DNA from: a virus
IMG/VR virus record: IMGVR_UViG_3300019776_000919
Location: 62,001-126,000 of that record
DNA: 64,000 bases
Strand: one strand, 5' to 3'
The notes beneath the pieces were generated by a model. It saw only the letters and a list, made by a program, of their open reading frames with translations. It searched no databases and was not told the DNA's origin. Within the stretch, counting starts at the first letter, position 1; every line of letters begins with the position of its first letter. Of this stretch, positions 1 through 9,460 are shown one piece after another. The position numbers and the translations under genes were made by a program.

Positions 1-2127
1 TCCGTTTCACCCCAAGAGATGCCAACATCGCCTTCACAACCAATGGGTAATTGGAGCCAAGGAAATGCTTTCATCGGGTATTCATCCATGGTCCGATAAG
101 TTAGGTTAATAACTTCTGCTGCTTTTTCTATGGGGCACTCAATTTCTATCGAATCGTAGCTTGATTCAAAAATATTTTCATATTTTTATGGACTATATCA
201 TAATGTGTTTAATACCCAAGTACCAAACACATTCCGTGCGCTCTAGAGGTTTTACCACCCGGTCAGGGCTCCATACCTTAGTCTCTGAACCTTCCACCTA
301 TTCCTAGGCGGCTTGGCTGCTGATTATCCAATCTTTCTCTTTTTCAAACTATCACGTTTACTATTACTAATTACGTTGTAGTAGAGAAAGCTCTCAGGGG
401 TTTCCAGCAATTCACACGGTTTTCAGTTATTCCTCACGAAATAACGCCGCCTACGTTAACGGTACATGTACAAATAGCACCGAAAGGTTTAACTACTCTA
501 TTTACTTCTGTAAAAGTAGCCAAGCCGATAGTACTAGTTGCGCTTTGAATGATTACGTTTTGACTGTTGCGCAAAGAACCGTTATAAGCGGCTGTAGGCT
601 TGAAGCAATTATAAGTCCCGAACTGACGCTTGCGTTGGCCAAGCGGAGTAATACTGAACTGATTGTATAGTGCAAATTTATGAGCTTTTTCAATGTATTC
701 CTTTACTTTAGGGAAAGTGTTAAAGTACATTGCAATGAGCGTTTCAGCTTCCGATTTTTCCAGGTTAAGCTGCATTGCAATGCCTGCGATTGAAGATCCG
801 TATAAGCAGATACTCTATATGTTTCCATATAGTCTAGACTATACCATCATCCTTTTATCTGTGAATCGATAAAGGATGCTCGCCGTGTTATGGATAAATC
901 CATCCTAGTATCATCTGTTCTAGATGACCTATGAGTCGTTGAACCATTTATAACCATCCCTGGTTATTCTGGCTGCTGATTGCCATACCTGATTTCAGGG
1001 TTAGGGTTCCAGCAATTGAGCGAGTTTGCATACTTATGTTACCACAAGTAGGTACCGTAATCAATACTAAAAGTCAAAGTCTTGCTCAGCTGGCGCAACT
1101 CTTTATATTCCCTATATTTAGGATGACTGCTGTCTGACAACACAGCAATAATCTCTTCATAAGGAATCTTTCTCATGGCACTTGCAGAGAATGAATGGAA
1201 GTCCAATCCCTCTGCAATAGCTTTCAGCATAGCTGGCTCTTTGGATATGTTTGCTAGAACCTTGACTTCAGCAGAGCTAAAGTCAAAGCTAATAAACACA
1301 TACCCCTCCCTTACAGTATAACAAGTTCTTACGTTGTATCCGTGCCTTGCTCTTGGGAGCTGGGTCAGGTTAGGATCTGAACCGGTTATACGGAATGAAG
1401 AGGTGCCAAATTGATTGTAACTGGGATGAATTCGTCCGTCTCTTTTTACCCAGTCTTTGACGTACGTTTTAATGAACGTATTATGAACCGAGGAAATATC
1501 ACGGCGAACAGCCATATCAGCTAGGAACTGAAGCTTTTCATCTTTAGTTACGTATTTACCACCTAAAGGATCTAATCCTGCAAGAGTCAATAAGGCAACT
1601 CCATCAGTAGCAGGTTCACCACCTTTCGTAGTAAACGGTACTTCAAACCCTAGTTCTTCATACAAAAAGCTAGCTACTGCAGGGCCAGAATTTAAATCAA
1701 TTTTCTTCCCAATTTGAGAGAATATCTTATCTTCTAATTGAGCTATTTGCTCAACCATCTTTCTATCAAGGAATTGATTGCGGGGGATGGAATAACCCAT
1801 ACCTGCAATTTCCAAGTCGATAAGAAATTCATGAGCTGGTATTTCTAATTCCAAAAAGCTTTGAATTATAGGCGGAGCTTTCGAGTCCACTCTATTGCCC
1901 CGATCATCAAAATCGATAATCGGAGTTTCCATTACTAAATCTGGAAAAGTCTTGGCTAAAAGTTCAGACGTAGCAATGCAATCTATGCCTGCATAAGTAT
2001 AGAGTTTTTCTTCATCGAAATCTTCATACGTAAGTTTTTCTGAGGCGCTTACTTCTGATTTCTCTTTAGACTCGCTGTTTTCAGAATCGTCAAATAGTTC
2101 GTCAATCCAAATCAGTTGTGAACTCAT
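1..2127 (-). CDS. DNA polymerase I-type polymerase subunit, three exons, 3' end outside window
   Basis: Family A DNA polymerase, the phage replicase catalytic part. Exon 1 (2127 to about 1056) opens at an ATG overlapping the upstream stop (ATGA). It begins with an exonuclease motif III (Y45 xxx D49), then carries polymerase motif A (SFDFSSAEVK) and the start of motif B (RQLSKTLTFSIDYG). Exon 2 (about 800 to 459) resumes with SSIAGIAMQLN, which aligns at exactly the E. coli spacing after YG, and ends at FGAICTCTV. Exon 3 (159 to 1 and beyond) gives YDSIEIEC, so motif C reads VYDS instead of the usual VHDE. The two gaps hold group I intron cores. Without splicing, in-frame stops truncate the protein within motif B. 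Exonuclease motifs I and II lie in a separate gene at 2671-3963. Confidence 0.88.
160..458 (-). ncRNA. Group I intron 2 in the polymerase gene (299 nt, no ORF)
   Basis: On the minus strand the segment contains the ordered group I core elements: P-like GAATTGCTGGAAACCC, Q-like AATCAGCAGCCAAGC, R-like GTTCAGAGACTAA and S-like GATATAGTCC. The P7 pairing GACTA/TAGTC is present. The best junction leaves a U at the end of the 5' exon and a G as last intron base, and restores ACC GTC TAC GAT (TVYD). It lies inside polymerase motif C. No endonuclease frame is present. Confidence 0.88.
798..1055 (-). ncRNA. Group I intron 1 in the polymerase gene (about 257 nt, no ORF)
   Basis: Minus-strand core elements in order: CAATTGCTGGAACCC, CAATCAGCAGCCAG, GTTCAACGACTCA and GGTATAGTCTAG. 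Both boundaries carry ACGG (1055-1058 and 798-801), so the exact junction is ambiguous by four bases. Any of these cuts restores the O-helix reading DYGSSIAGIAMQLN. The insertion is inside motif B. Confidence 0.84.
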
Positions 2128-2360
2128 TCACTCACCTTCCATTTGTTTATTAAGTTTGTCAAAAATTCATTTTCCTTTTCTAGTTGTCTAATCCTGTCCT
2201 TCAATGAAGGATTCTCATACTCATATTTTTGATTTAAATGATGCAAAGTACGACACTCTTCCGCTAGAAAAATAAGGTCTTTATTTTTACTTAGTAGTGC
2301 GTCATTTACTTGCTTATATGGAAATATGTAGATTTGAGCATTATATTGCTGATATGGCAT
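2124..2360 (-). CDS. Small protein of unknown function with C-terminal coiled coil
   Basis: 78 aa. The C-terminal half (about residues 48-75) is rich in K, E, L and N with heptad-like spacing (LKDRIRQLEKENEFLTNLI), so a short coiled coil is likely. Its stop overlaps the polymerase start by four bases (ATGA), which implies translational coupling. It is one of two small genes between the exonuclease and polymerase halves of the replicase. It could be a replication accessory or linker protein, but that is position-based inference. Confidence 0.6.
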   Translation of the reverse strand: MPYQQYNAQIYIFPYKQVNDALLSKNKDLIFLAEECRTLHHLNQKYEYENPSLKDRIRQLEKENEFLTNLINKWKVSE

Positions 2361-2365
2361 ATTTT

Positions 2366-2656
2366 CTATGAAGCTTTAGTTAATGCTATTACCGATACCG
2401 CCTTTACATGGCCAGTAAAATTATTCTCAATACAATATCCCTCTGAAATCAATCTAGAAGAGTATTTACCTATTACAGTACAAGTACCCCAATGAATACT
2501 CTCAACTACTTGATCCCCAATTTGGAATTCATCATTGGGATTTTTTATTTCCGCAGATAAATTCAAGGGCTTGCAAAAGGGACAAGTATCTGGCTCCCAT
2601 CCAGAAGTCTCGCTGACACTATCACAGCAATCCCATTCTTTACGATATGTTCCCAT
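2366..2656 (-). CDS. Hypothetical protein with Cys pairs
   Basis: 96 aa, family not recognised. The N-terminal 30 residues contain CC (about 10-11) and a CPFC knuckle (about 25-28), which could bind a metal. The rest is beta-rich (GDQVVESIHWGTCTVIGKY). It sits 14 bases downstream of the UDG-exonuclease gene and 5 bases upstream of the next small gene, in the same replication operon. Confidence 0.6.
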   Translation of the reverse strand: MGTYRKEWDCCDSVSETSGWEPDTCPFCKPLNLSAEIKNPNDEFQIGDQVVESIHWGTCTVIGKYSSRLISEGYCIENNFTGHVKAVSVIALTKAS

Positions 2657-2670
2657 TTGAAATTCCTTAT

Positions 2671-3963
2671 TTAATCGGCATATTCAGTGCCAACAGTTTC
2701 CAATTCAGCGTCAGCTTCTTTCGCTCTAAGCTTTGCTAGTTTCTTCAGATCACCTAGGCCATCTTCGTAACCAGCGTAACCTTCTTCGTACAGATAATCC
2801 CAGCAAGCTACCTTTAGGCCGTAACATCCTTGAGTACCAGATTCAATACTGTGCAATACTAGTAAAGTATCAAAAGTAACATTGACGACTCTAATGTTTT
2901 CTGCCCAATATAATACCAATATATCAAATTTTGCGTTGTGGCCTACTTTTGGTCGCTTACTTAAAAGAATCGGTTTAACTAAATCCCACGCTTCATCATG
3001 GTCATAAAATTTATTCTTACGATGCCGTAAAGGTATTACTCCAGCTACTACTTTACCCGTAACAGAGTCTCTCCATCCGAACTGAATAGTTAAGATTTTC
3101 AGATTTGGATCTAGCGGATCAAGAGAAGTTGTTTCTGTATCGAAAGATATTACTGCGTTTTCAGGAAGAGCTTCTATAGTATTTACTATAGATTTAACAT
3201 CTTCAATACTTCTTGCAATTTTGATTCTTTTGTTTAATGCAGTAAGAGCATTGAGATGAGTATCTGCGCCGAACTTCCAATCACCCCGGGCTATTTTTGC
3301 AGCTTTTTCAAAATCCCTCTGAATAACTTTCATATAGTCAGGCCCCCACATGCCGCCTTGACCACGGGCGTTTTGCCGAATATATGAAAGAATTCTGGGG
3401 TGTAGTGTAAGTACTACAGGACCGAAATCGGACATACATACTTCTCCCCGATTTCCAGAATTACTTTTATTTAACAGTCCTAAAGATTTTGTAGTAGCAG
3501 TTCCTAAAGATATAATTGCTTTAGGTTTTGTTCTCTTAATCTCTGCTAAAAGATACGGAGAACATTTCTGAAGAGTAGTTTGAGTAGGTGGTTTTCCTTG
3601 GGGGAAATCTGCATTACTGGCTTTACATTTAAGTAAGCTTACAACTCTGAAAGTAAGGCCTTCTAAACCAGATTGATTAGCTATGAAGTTTATGATACCG
3701 GCTTGGATATTGTCCTGTTGATCCGGTCTGCGATCATATTTACCAGGAGGGTTTTGATGATCTTGAATAATCAGAACATCCACTTCATGGTTTAAAAGAC
3801 TCACTACATTTGTAGTTTTACATTTTAGTTTACAGATTTTTTCACAATAAGTGTCATCTATTTTTGAGAAGTCAGTAAGTTTAATTATTGCAGCCTGAGT
3901 TGCTGCTGTTATTTTCGGCCTAGAGTAAAGTTCCTCTAGGCTAAGGTCTGTTAGTTTTGCCAT
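2671..3963 (-). CDS. Uracil-DNA glycosylase-like / DnaQ-type 3'-5' exonuclease fusion
   Basis: 430 aa from the ATG of MAKL. A longer frame begins at 3981 but overlaps the promoter. Residues about 35-200 resemble family 4 UDG: cysteines C40/C44/C48 and C113/C134 that could hold an Fe-S cluster, a VLIIQDHQNPP loop, and the terminal VLTLHPR strand. Residues about 265-430 are a DEDD exonuclease with motif I (SFDTET, D275/E277) and motif II (GHNAKFD, D347). Motif III is missing here and opens the separate polymerase gene. The two polypeptides probably act as one proofreading polymerase with a UDG-like module for uracil recognition. A TGGTATAAC box ends six bases before the ATG, so the mRNA may be leaderless. 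Confidence 0.8.
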   Translation of the reverse strand: MAKLTDLSLEELYSRPKITAATQAAIIKLTDFSKIDDTYCEKICKLKCKTTNVVSLLNHEVDVLIIQDHQNPPGKYDRRPDQQDNIQAGIINFIANQSGLEGLTFRVVSLLKCKASNADFPQGKPPTQTTLQKCSPYLLAEIKRTKPKAIISLGTATTKSLGLLNKSNSGNRGEVCMSDFGPVVLTLHPRILSYIRQNARGQGGMWGPDYMKVIQRDFEKAAKIARGDWKFGADTHLNALTALNKRIKIARSIEDVKSIVNTIEALPENAVISFDTETTSLDPLDPNLKILTIQFGWRDSVTGKVVAGVIPLRHRKNKFYDHDEAWDLVKPILLSKRPKVGHNAKFDILVLYWAENIRVVNVTFDTLLVLHSIESGTQGCYGLKVACWDYLYEEGYAGYEDGLGDLKKLAKLRAKEADAELETVGTEYAD

Positions 3964-3969
3964 ATTATT

Positions 3970-3978
3970 GTTATACCA
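3970..3978 (-). promoter_or_regulatory. Extended -10 promoter (TGGTATAAC), leaderless arrangement
   Basis: TGGTATAAC followed by six bases and then the ATG of the UDG-exonuclease gene. The expected transcription start falls on the A of the start codon. Confidence 0.6.
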
Positions 3979-3995
3979 CAAATACCTGTAAAACC

Positions 3996-4026
3996 TAAAA
4001 AAAAGAAAACCCCCAGTTACGGGGGC
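3996..4026 (-). terminator. Rho-independent terminator after the HU gene
   Basis: Minus-strand hairpin CCCCC/GGGGG with loop GTAACT, followed by TTTTCTTTTTTTT. Confidence 0.88.
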
Positions 4027-4050
4027 TTCTGAACAAGGAGATTTACTTTA

Positions 4051-4314
4051 TCAAATGCCGTCAGGGAAGGTGCGGAACTTCAAAACCTGTTTGGCGGGGA
4101 TTTGAATAGCCTCACCGGTCTTTGGATTATGCCCACGTCTAGGAGCACGGGTTACCAGCATCATTCTGCCGAGTCCGGGAAAAACAGCTTCTCCCTCTGC
4201 TTGAAGGTGCTTCTTTAGGGCCGCAGTAACGGCAACTAGAATTTGATCACCCTCAGCGTTTGACTTACCCAGTGACTCAGCAATAAGAGCTGCAAATTGT
4301 GAACGATTGCTCAT
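4051..4314 (-). CDS. HU/IHF family DNA-binding protein
   Basis: 87 aa, the usual HU length. The N-terminal helical dimerisation part (QFAALIAESLG...ILVAVTAALKKHL) is followed by the beta-arm signature GRMMLVTRAPRRGHNPKTGE and the closing IPAKQVLKFR. HU dimers bend and compact DNA. In phages they may help replication initiation or genome packaging. It is a single-gene unit with its own terminator downstream, between the UDG-exonuclease gene and a small unknown gene. Confidence 0.92.
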   Translation of the reverse strand: MSNRSQFAALIAESLGKSNAEGDQILVAVTAALKKHLQAEGEAVFPGLGRMMLVTRAPRRGHNPKTGEAIQIPAKQVLKFRTFPDGI

Positions 4315-4347
4315 GTGTATTTTCTTTCTTTTTAAGTTTTAATTGAT

Positions 4348-4638
4348 TTAGAGTTTTTTATTTGGACCCAAGAGTTTAATCTTAGGTTGAAATGTGCAAT
4401 TATACGGATTCAAAATTCCCTTGTCAAATCCGATACGTTCTGCCAAAAACTCATTATCAGCAGATACGATGCCTAGTAGGGGAGGTTTACCCCAGCTACC
4501 CTTCCAGTAATCTGGATAAAATGCGTAGCGGTTTTCACCTCTTCCAAAAAACTGCCTGTATTGAGCGGAAGCAAAAGCTGCTTGTTCTTTTTCGCTAACC
4601 GACTCAATTGCTATAGTACTAATTTCTGTGTTGCTCAC
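4348..4638 (-). CDS. Hypothetical protein
   Basis: 96 aa, not recognised. The middle is rich in aromatic residues (QYRQFFGRGENRYAFYPDYW), and the end is basic (KIKLLGPNKKL). No signal peptide or membrane segment. It lies between the primase-helicase and HU, so a role in replication is possible but unsupported. Confidence 0.55.
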   Translation of the reverse strand: MSNTEISTIAIESVSEKEQAAFASAQYRQFFGRGENRYAFYPDYWKGSWGKPPLLGIVSADNEFLAERIGFDKGILNPYNCTFQPKIKLLGPNKKL

Positions 4639-4719
4639 TTTGATTATTAAAGTTGTTGTGAAGATTCAGATTGTACACTACTTTTTTTATAACGCAAGTA
4701 TTTTTTCTAATTTTTCATA

Positions 4720-7700
4720 TTATTTATCATAACCCACTAAGCTCTGTACTTGGAAAGGTGCTTTGCTAAGGTCTAAAGTAAGAACAGTTCTCCTGTCTTG
4801 CAAAAGACCCATAGTCACCCGACGATCATCACTGACGAAATAAGGCTCTTCTCTAAAAGCTCTGAGAATAGCATGCTTAGAAAAACGCTGCCTTTCATCT
4901 CGAATGCTATCGTTTACCTCTTTAAATACCGCACTATACCAGATGTTGATAAGATTAGGGTCTTTTGCATCTCTGCTTATATGACCATCATCCAACACAC
5001 TATTAACTCTACCTTTTAACTGCTCCATATAGTCAATAAATCTGGCTAAGGTGTTGTCGTTTTTCTGAGCATTATGCTCACTAACACTGGTCTTAACTAA
5101 GTAACCAATAAAGTCATACTCCGGGAAATACTTGTCTGCTAATTGCTTAGCAAAATAAGCAGCCCCCGACCATACCTTACTAATTCTATTCGAACATCCG
5201 TGAGAGACTAGGACAGAGTCCAGCTTACGTATCTCAGCCATGACATCTCGGTGATCTGTCCGGCAAGAATCAATAATCCAATAGTAAGTGATATTGCTAA
5301 ATTTCTCGCTGAGATTTTCCATGTTGTCATAATTTTTCTGCAGCACCGGATCTTTAGTGTCATTGTTAGGTACTCGAATCATAATGCATCGTTCTTTAGT
5401 AGCAGGGTCTTCTGGGAGATCTTCCCCTGCTATCATCAACGTTGCATTGATTTTCTGATTTCGTATCTTTTTAGCATCATTTTTATCAGCAATAGTACGA
5501 CCCTCTCTATCGTACCACGACCGGATAGTCCCCAGGTGACGACTAGATTCTTCATCTGCTCTTAGCTCATCGAGAAATAGGGGTAACGAAGCATAGTACT
5601 CCGCTTTTCTCATGAAACCAATCCCGCTACGCAGTTGTTGCACCGATGTGCTAGCCATCTTATCTCGGAAACCAAAGAAGTTTTGAAGCCATCTGGCCAA
5701 AGTAGACTTACCTTTACCAGCAATACCCCAAAACATCAATGATCCCATGCCCCCATTAAACTTAAAAATGCTATTAGAGTATACGTTCGATTGTATCCAA
5801 CCCACAGCCATTAAAGCAGCGCCAGGATCTTTTAAGATCATAGCCATACCCTTAACAGCTTCTCCTAACAAGTTTTCAGTTTCTTCTCTAGATAAGCCAA
5901 CCTGCAATGAAGGTATACCATCATACCCTTCGGTTGAAGAGATACTTTCCGGTTTAATACCCATTGCTCCACTGGGCCAAAATACGCCGTTAGCGTCAGG
6001 CTCTACACAAACCCCGCTATCTGTAATCAGTAAGTTCTTAAAGATCCAGCATTTTTGCGGTTCGTATCTACCTACTTGGCTTGCAATCTTGATCGTAGAA
6101 CCTGTAAATTTGTTATATACAAGTCTCCATACCCCATCAAGATCTTGCTCTCTACCAGACCATTCACAATCTCCATATCTAGCCACCATAATCTTAAAAA
6201 GCTTAACGGTAACCTTAGTTTCAGAATTAACTAGAAACGGCTCACTCTGAAAACCGTCTTCTCGAATGAGTACCACTTCTCTCCATTGCTCCCGGTCATC
6301 ATCTAGATAGATGTTCAGTAATTTCATCGTGAAATCACTGATTCGAGTTTCAATGGTACGATCTTTTACTTCTCGTACTTTGGCGTAATGGGTTCTACGT
6401 TGAATGATATATCCATCATCCTTCATAACCCCCTCTTCTACAAAAGATTCTTCTTCTGCAGCAGATCCAAACTCCGTAGGCAACCTATGGGCCTGGGCTT
6501 GTTGAACAGTAGGTAATGCAGGACCTGTAACATGCATTCCTTCACTAATCATTCCTCCTGGACCAACTTGAAACGTATCTCCTACCGAGAGTCCGTTTTC
6601 TACTATGGTCCCATTTGGGATTAGATCGGGCTTTGGGACGATTTCTGACCACAGGACATCCTCTGCCTTGGTCGACAGTTTTTTTTCCTCTAAAACGACG
6701 TTTACGACGTTGGCCTTGATCAGGTCAGCAATAACTGCACCGGCTCTTACATGCTCGTCAATATCCTTGTCTTCAGGGGGTCGTACATGGACCAATCCCT
6801 TGAAGTTCTTCTTTACAGCTTCAAGTTTCTTTCTATACCCATCCCCGGCATCGTCCGGATCAAATATAGTAAGAATCTTTTTGTCTTTACAATGATTCTT
6901 TAACCATTCGATCTGGTCTGCAGAAATCTGACCTATGATTGCCGCCACTGAAGTTAATCCGGCCCGCAACAAAGACAATCTATCGTTCTCGCCTTCTACC
7001 AGGATAATAGTAGAGTCCGAGCTTAAAGCATCTTGACCATAAAACAAATACCCATTCAAACTGTATTTCTTGGGTAGTTGGTATTGGAGGCGTTTTAAAG
7101 GATCTTTGAAAGTAAAGTGACTGACTCTACCCTTTATGAAATGAGGGTAGATAAAGCAATTAGCAGGCAGGAAATCTTTTCCTGTCTTGAGATTTTTAAG
7201 ACCGCTTTTCTCAACGATTTCCTGATCTATACCAACCGATTCAAGATATTCCAACAGGCCGCCATCGGAGAAACCAATCTTGTTAGTACTCAAAATATCC
7301 TGAGTATGGCCTCTAATTTCGGTTTGATATCTAATTGGAGTAAGTCCGTTTAGAACCGGATAGGGCTTATCGCAAGTTTCAATCAGGCACTGGTGGTAAT
7401 AATCTGCTGCAAGATTAAATACTTGTTGAATTGGATTATACGAACTGGGTAATCTAATACCGTAGTCATTAGCCAACTCCTTGACAGCTTCACCTACAGA
7501 AATACCTTTCCGCTTTGCCCGCCAAGTTATTACGTCGCCTTTCTGTCCGCAAGAAAAGCACTTGTAAAAAGAGTTTTCTGGGGAAGTTTCCTCGTGTTTA
7601 AGAGAGAAGCAATCGTGGTGAGAGCAAAACGGGCAAGCCTCTAATTCTTTATCTTCTATTTTCCAATTCTTTTCCCCGGATTGTTTGAAAGTTACTCCGA

Positions 7701-7755
7701 GGTCTTTTTCTACTTCTTTTAATAAATTGACTTGCTGTTTTACGAGATCAAACAT
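4720..7755 (-). CDS. Primase-helicase (CHC2 zinc finger, Toprim, D5/SF3-like ATPase)
   Basis: 1011 aa. The N-terminal CHC2-type zinc site uses C41/C44/C66/C69. The Toprim domain has VEGEND (E254, D258) and DPDD (about 299-302). The C-terminal half carries Walker A GIAGKGKST (about 677-685) and Walker B LFLDE (726-730), and resembles D5/DUF927-type helicases rather than DnaB. This single chain would make primers and unwind the fork for the phage polymerase. It is the longest gene of the replication block. A linker of about 250 residues (350-600) is unassigned. Confidence 0.86.
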   Translation of the reverse strand: MFDLVKQQVNLLKEVEKDLGVTFKQSGEKNWKIEDKELEACPFCSHHDCFSLKHEETSPENSFYKCFSCGQKGDVITWRAKRKGISVGEAVKELANDYGIRLPSSYNPIQQVFNLAADYYHQCLIETCDKPYPVLNGLTPIRYQTEIRGHTQDILSTNKIGFSDGGLLEYLESVGIDQEIVEKSGLKNLKTGKDFLPANCFIYPHFIKGRVSHFTFKDPLKRLQYQLPKKYSLNGYLFYGQDALSSDSTIILVEGENDRLSLLRAGLTSVAAIIGQISADQIEWLKNHCKDKKILTIFDPDDAGDGYRKKLEAVKKNFKGLVHVRPPEDKDIDEHVRAGAVIADLIKANVVNVVLEEKKLSTKAEDVLWSEIVPKPDLIPNGTIVENGLSVGDTFQVGPGGMISEGMHVTGPALPTVQQAQAHRLPTEFGSAAEEESFVEEGVMKDDGYIIQRRTHYAKVREVKDRTIETRISDFTMKLLNIYLDDDREQWREVVLIREDGFQSEPFLVNSETKVTVKLFKIMVARYGDCEWSGREQDLDGVWRLVYNKFTGSTIKIASQVGRYEPQKCWIFKNLLITDSGVCVEPDANGVFWPSGAMGIKPESISSTEGYDGIPSLQVGLSREETENLLGEAVKGMAMILKDPGAALMAVGWIQSNVYSNSIFKFNGGMGSLMFWGIAGKGKSTLARWLQNFFGFRDKMASTSVQQLRSGIGFMRKAEYYASLPLFLDELRADEESSRHLGTIRSWYDREGRTIADKNDAKKIRNQKINATLMIAGEDLPEDPATKERCIMIRVPNNDTKDPVLQKNYDNMENLSEKFSNITYYWIIDSCRTDHRDVMAEIRKLDSVLVSHGCSNRISKVWSGAAYFAKQLADKYFPEYDFIGYLVKTSVSEHNAQKNDNTLARFIDYMEQLKGRVNSVLDDGHISRDAKDPNLINIWYSAVFKEVNDSIRDERQRFSKHAILRAFREEPYFVSDDRRVTMGLLQDRRTVLTLDLSKAPFQVQSLVGYDK

Positions 7756-7837
7756 GAATTCTTTTCTTCTTTTCTTTTCAAAGGGTTATGACTCAAGGGG
7801 TGAGATTATAAGCCATAGCCCTTTGATTAGACAAGGG

Positions 7838-8428
7838 CTAAAACAATTCTAATTGAGTACCTGGTTTTGGATCTTTATTTGGATAAGACGGATTATCCAC
7901 TCCAATTTCTATTTTTACAACCGAACTTGGCTCACTGACTTTAAATGCATACAACATAGACATTTTCAGATCATCATCATAGCTTCGGATACTTTCTTTT
8001 TGAAACCGATATTGTTCTGCTCTATTTAATAGATCTGCATACTCTCTTGCGGTTAAATTAAGTGAACCTATATTACTTTCTAACACATAAGCAGTTTTAT
8101 CAACAAAAGACCGTTGTGCCCAACTTTGACCGTACATTTTCCATCGATCAGGTTGAGTAATTCTAACTGTACTGACTGAAGTTATTGGTTTTGTGCGCTG
8201 ATTTACCGTATCAAGTATATCTGATTGATACGGTAAAGTAGTAGGAGAGTTAGTTGAAGTCGAAGCCGGGTGAATGCATCCATTGGTTAAAGTTACCGGC
8301 GTACCTTGAGTGTAATACGTTGAAGAGGTAACTGAATCTGGGTCGTAAAACTCCCAACTTCTCCCGGACTCACGGTGAGTTTTTTCTTTAATAAAATCAG
8401 CAATTAATTCTGAATTGAAAGTTGACAT
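7838..8428 (-). CDS. Hypothetical protein ending in a sliding-clamp-binding-like motif
   Basis: 196 aa, Ser/Thr-rich N-terminal half, no recognised fold. The last five residues are QLELF, matching the QLxLF form of bacterial beta-clamp-binding peptides. They follow a flexible Pro/Lys-rich tail (NKDPKPGT). It lies between the primase-helicase and the RecB-like nuclease, so it may connect phage replication to a clamp. No clamp gene is visible in this window, so the host clamp would be the partner. Confidence 0.6.
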   Translation of the reverse strand: MSTFNSELIADFIKEKTHRESGRSWEFYDPDSVTSSTYYTQGTPVTLTNGCIHPASTSTNSPTTLPYQSDILDTVNQRTKPITSVSTVRITQPDRWKMYGQSWAQRSFVDKTAYVLESNIGSLNLTAREYADLLNRAEQYRFQKESIRSYDDDLKMSMLYAFKVSEPSSVVKIEIGVDNPSYPNKDPKPGTQLELF

Positions 8429-9460
8429 TTATTTCCCTACTGCTATTTTTATCCATTTTTTAGTACTTAACTCTAATGGTTTAAATTCACCAGATTTACA
8501 TCCAATGTTGTCATATTCACACCATTTGCAATAAGGACCTCTAACATGCTTGAAATAACCCATTTCTTTTAGAAGATCTATTGCACCTTCCAGGCTCATT
8601 TCTAAGCCATTCTTAAGGTTATTTTCAATATCATCCGGATCAGAAAAATCAAGCATCTTAACTTCACCCTCCCCGATAAAATGCACGCCCGTCTGAGCAC
8701 CTTTTACTTTAGAGATAGAGAAGTGAAATAGGATCTTATACCAGTCTAATTGTTCTTTATAAACCTTAGGACTTCCTTGCCCGCCGCCAGTTTTATGATC
8801 CAGGATAACAATATCCATGCACTCTAGTAGTAAGACTAGGTCAATTACGCCTCGAACCCATACGTTCTTGCCAAAAAAATCAGCGGGTTTGAAATCTCTA
8901 GTGATACCCATTCGAAGTTCCGTAAACACCTTTTTAATAGGAGTACGTAACTTAAAGTTATCTATTCGATCCTTGAATTTATTTATGTTGAAACTTAGAA
9001 TAGTAACTCGTTCCTCCCAAACTTCAGGGGTCAACAGTTTTTTATCTAAGTAATCTTTCTTTACTTTAGCGAAAGACTTTTCAACATCTTCACCTAGTAA
9101 TACGTTCTCTAGGATTTCGTGCGCAGCTTTACCCACGTTGGCTGAAATAGGATCTGACTGTAGAAGTAAATTTTCTGGCAGTTTGAACTTAAGAATGTAC
9201 TTCAAATAGAATTGAAAAGGACATTTCTTTAGAGATTTATACTTTGAGTATGACCAGGGGCCCAATGACAAAATATCTAAAGGAACGTGTTTTAATTCTC
9301 GATCTAACTTTTCTATCTCAGTTAGAAATACGTTCTTAGGCTCGGCTAGTTCAGCAGGAACGGGGTTAGGAAGATCTTTCTCAGTTTCAGCTACTTCATT
9401 TTCCCAAGGAGGAGTAGATGCTACTTCCGATTTTTTAGTTTTAGTTTTTTCTTTTTTCAT
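8429..9460 (-). CDS. RecB/Cas4-like PD-(D/E)XK nuclease with C-terminal Cys cluster
   Basis: 343 aa. Visible family features: SYSKYKSLKKCPFQFYLKYI, AHEILE, GVIDLVLL (metal-binding D), ILDHKTG (catalytic D and K), and a C-terminal Cys set (CKWCEYDNIGC plus the upstream CPF cysteine) like the Fe-S site of Cas4/AddB-type nucleases. The N-terminal 60 residues are a charged, proline-rich tail. It probably processes DNA ends during recombination or replication. Its start overlaps the upstream gene's stop (TAATG). Confidence 0.84.
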   Translation of the reverse strand: MKKEKTKTKKSEVASTPPWENEVAETEKDLPNPVPAELAEPKNVFLTEIEKLDRELKHVPLDILSLGPWSYSKYKSLKKCPFQFYLKYILKFKLPENLLLQSDPISANVGKAAHEILENVLLGEDVEKSFAKVKKDYLDKKLLTPEVWEERVTILSFNINKFKDRIDNFKLRTPIKKVFTELRMGITRDFKPADFFGKNVWVRGVIDLVLLLECMDIVILDHKTGGGQGSPKVYKEQLDWYKILFHFSISKVKGAQTGVHFIGEGEVKMLDFSDPDDIENNLKNGLEMSLEGAIDLLKEMGYFKHVRGPYCKWCEYDNIGCKSGEFKPLELSTKKWIKIAVGK

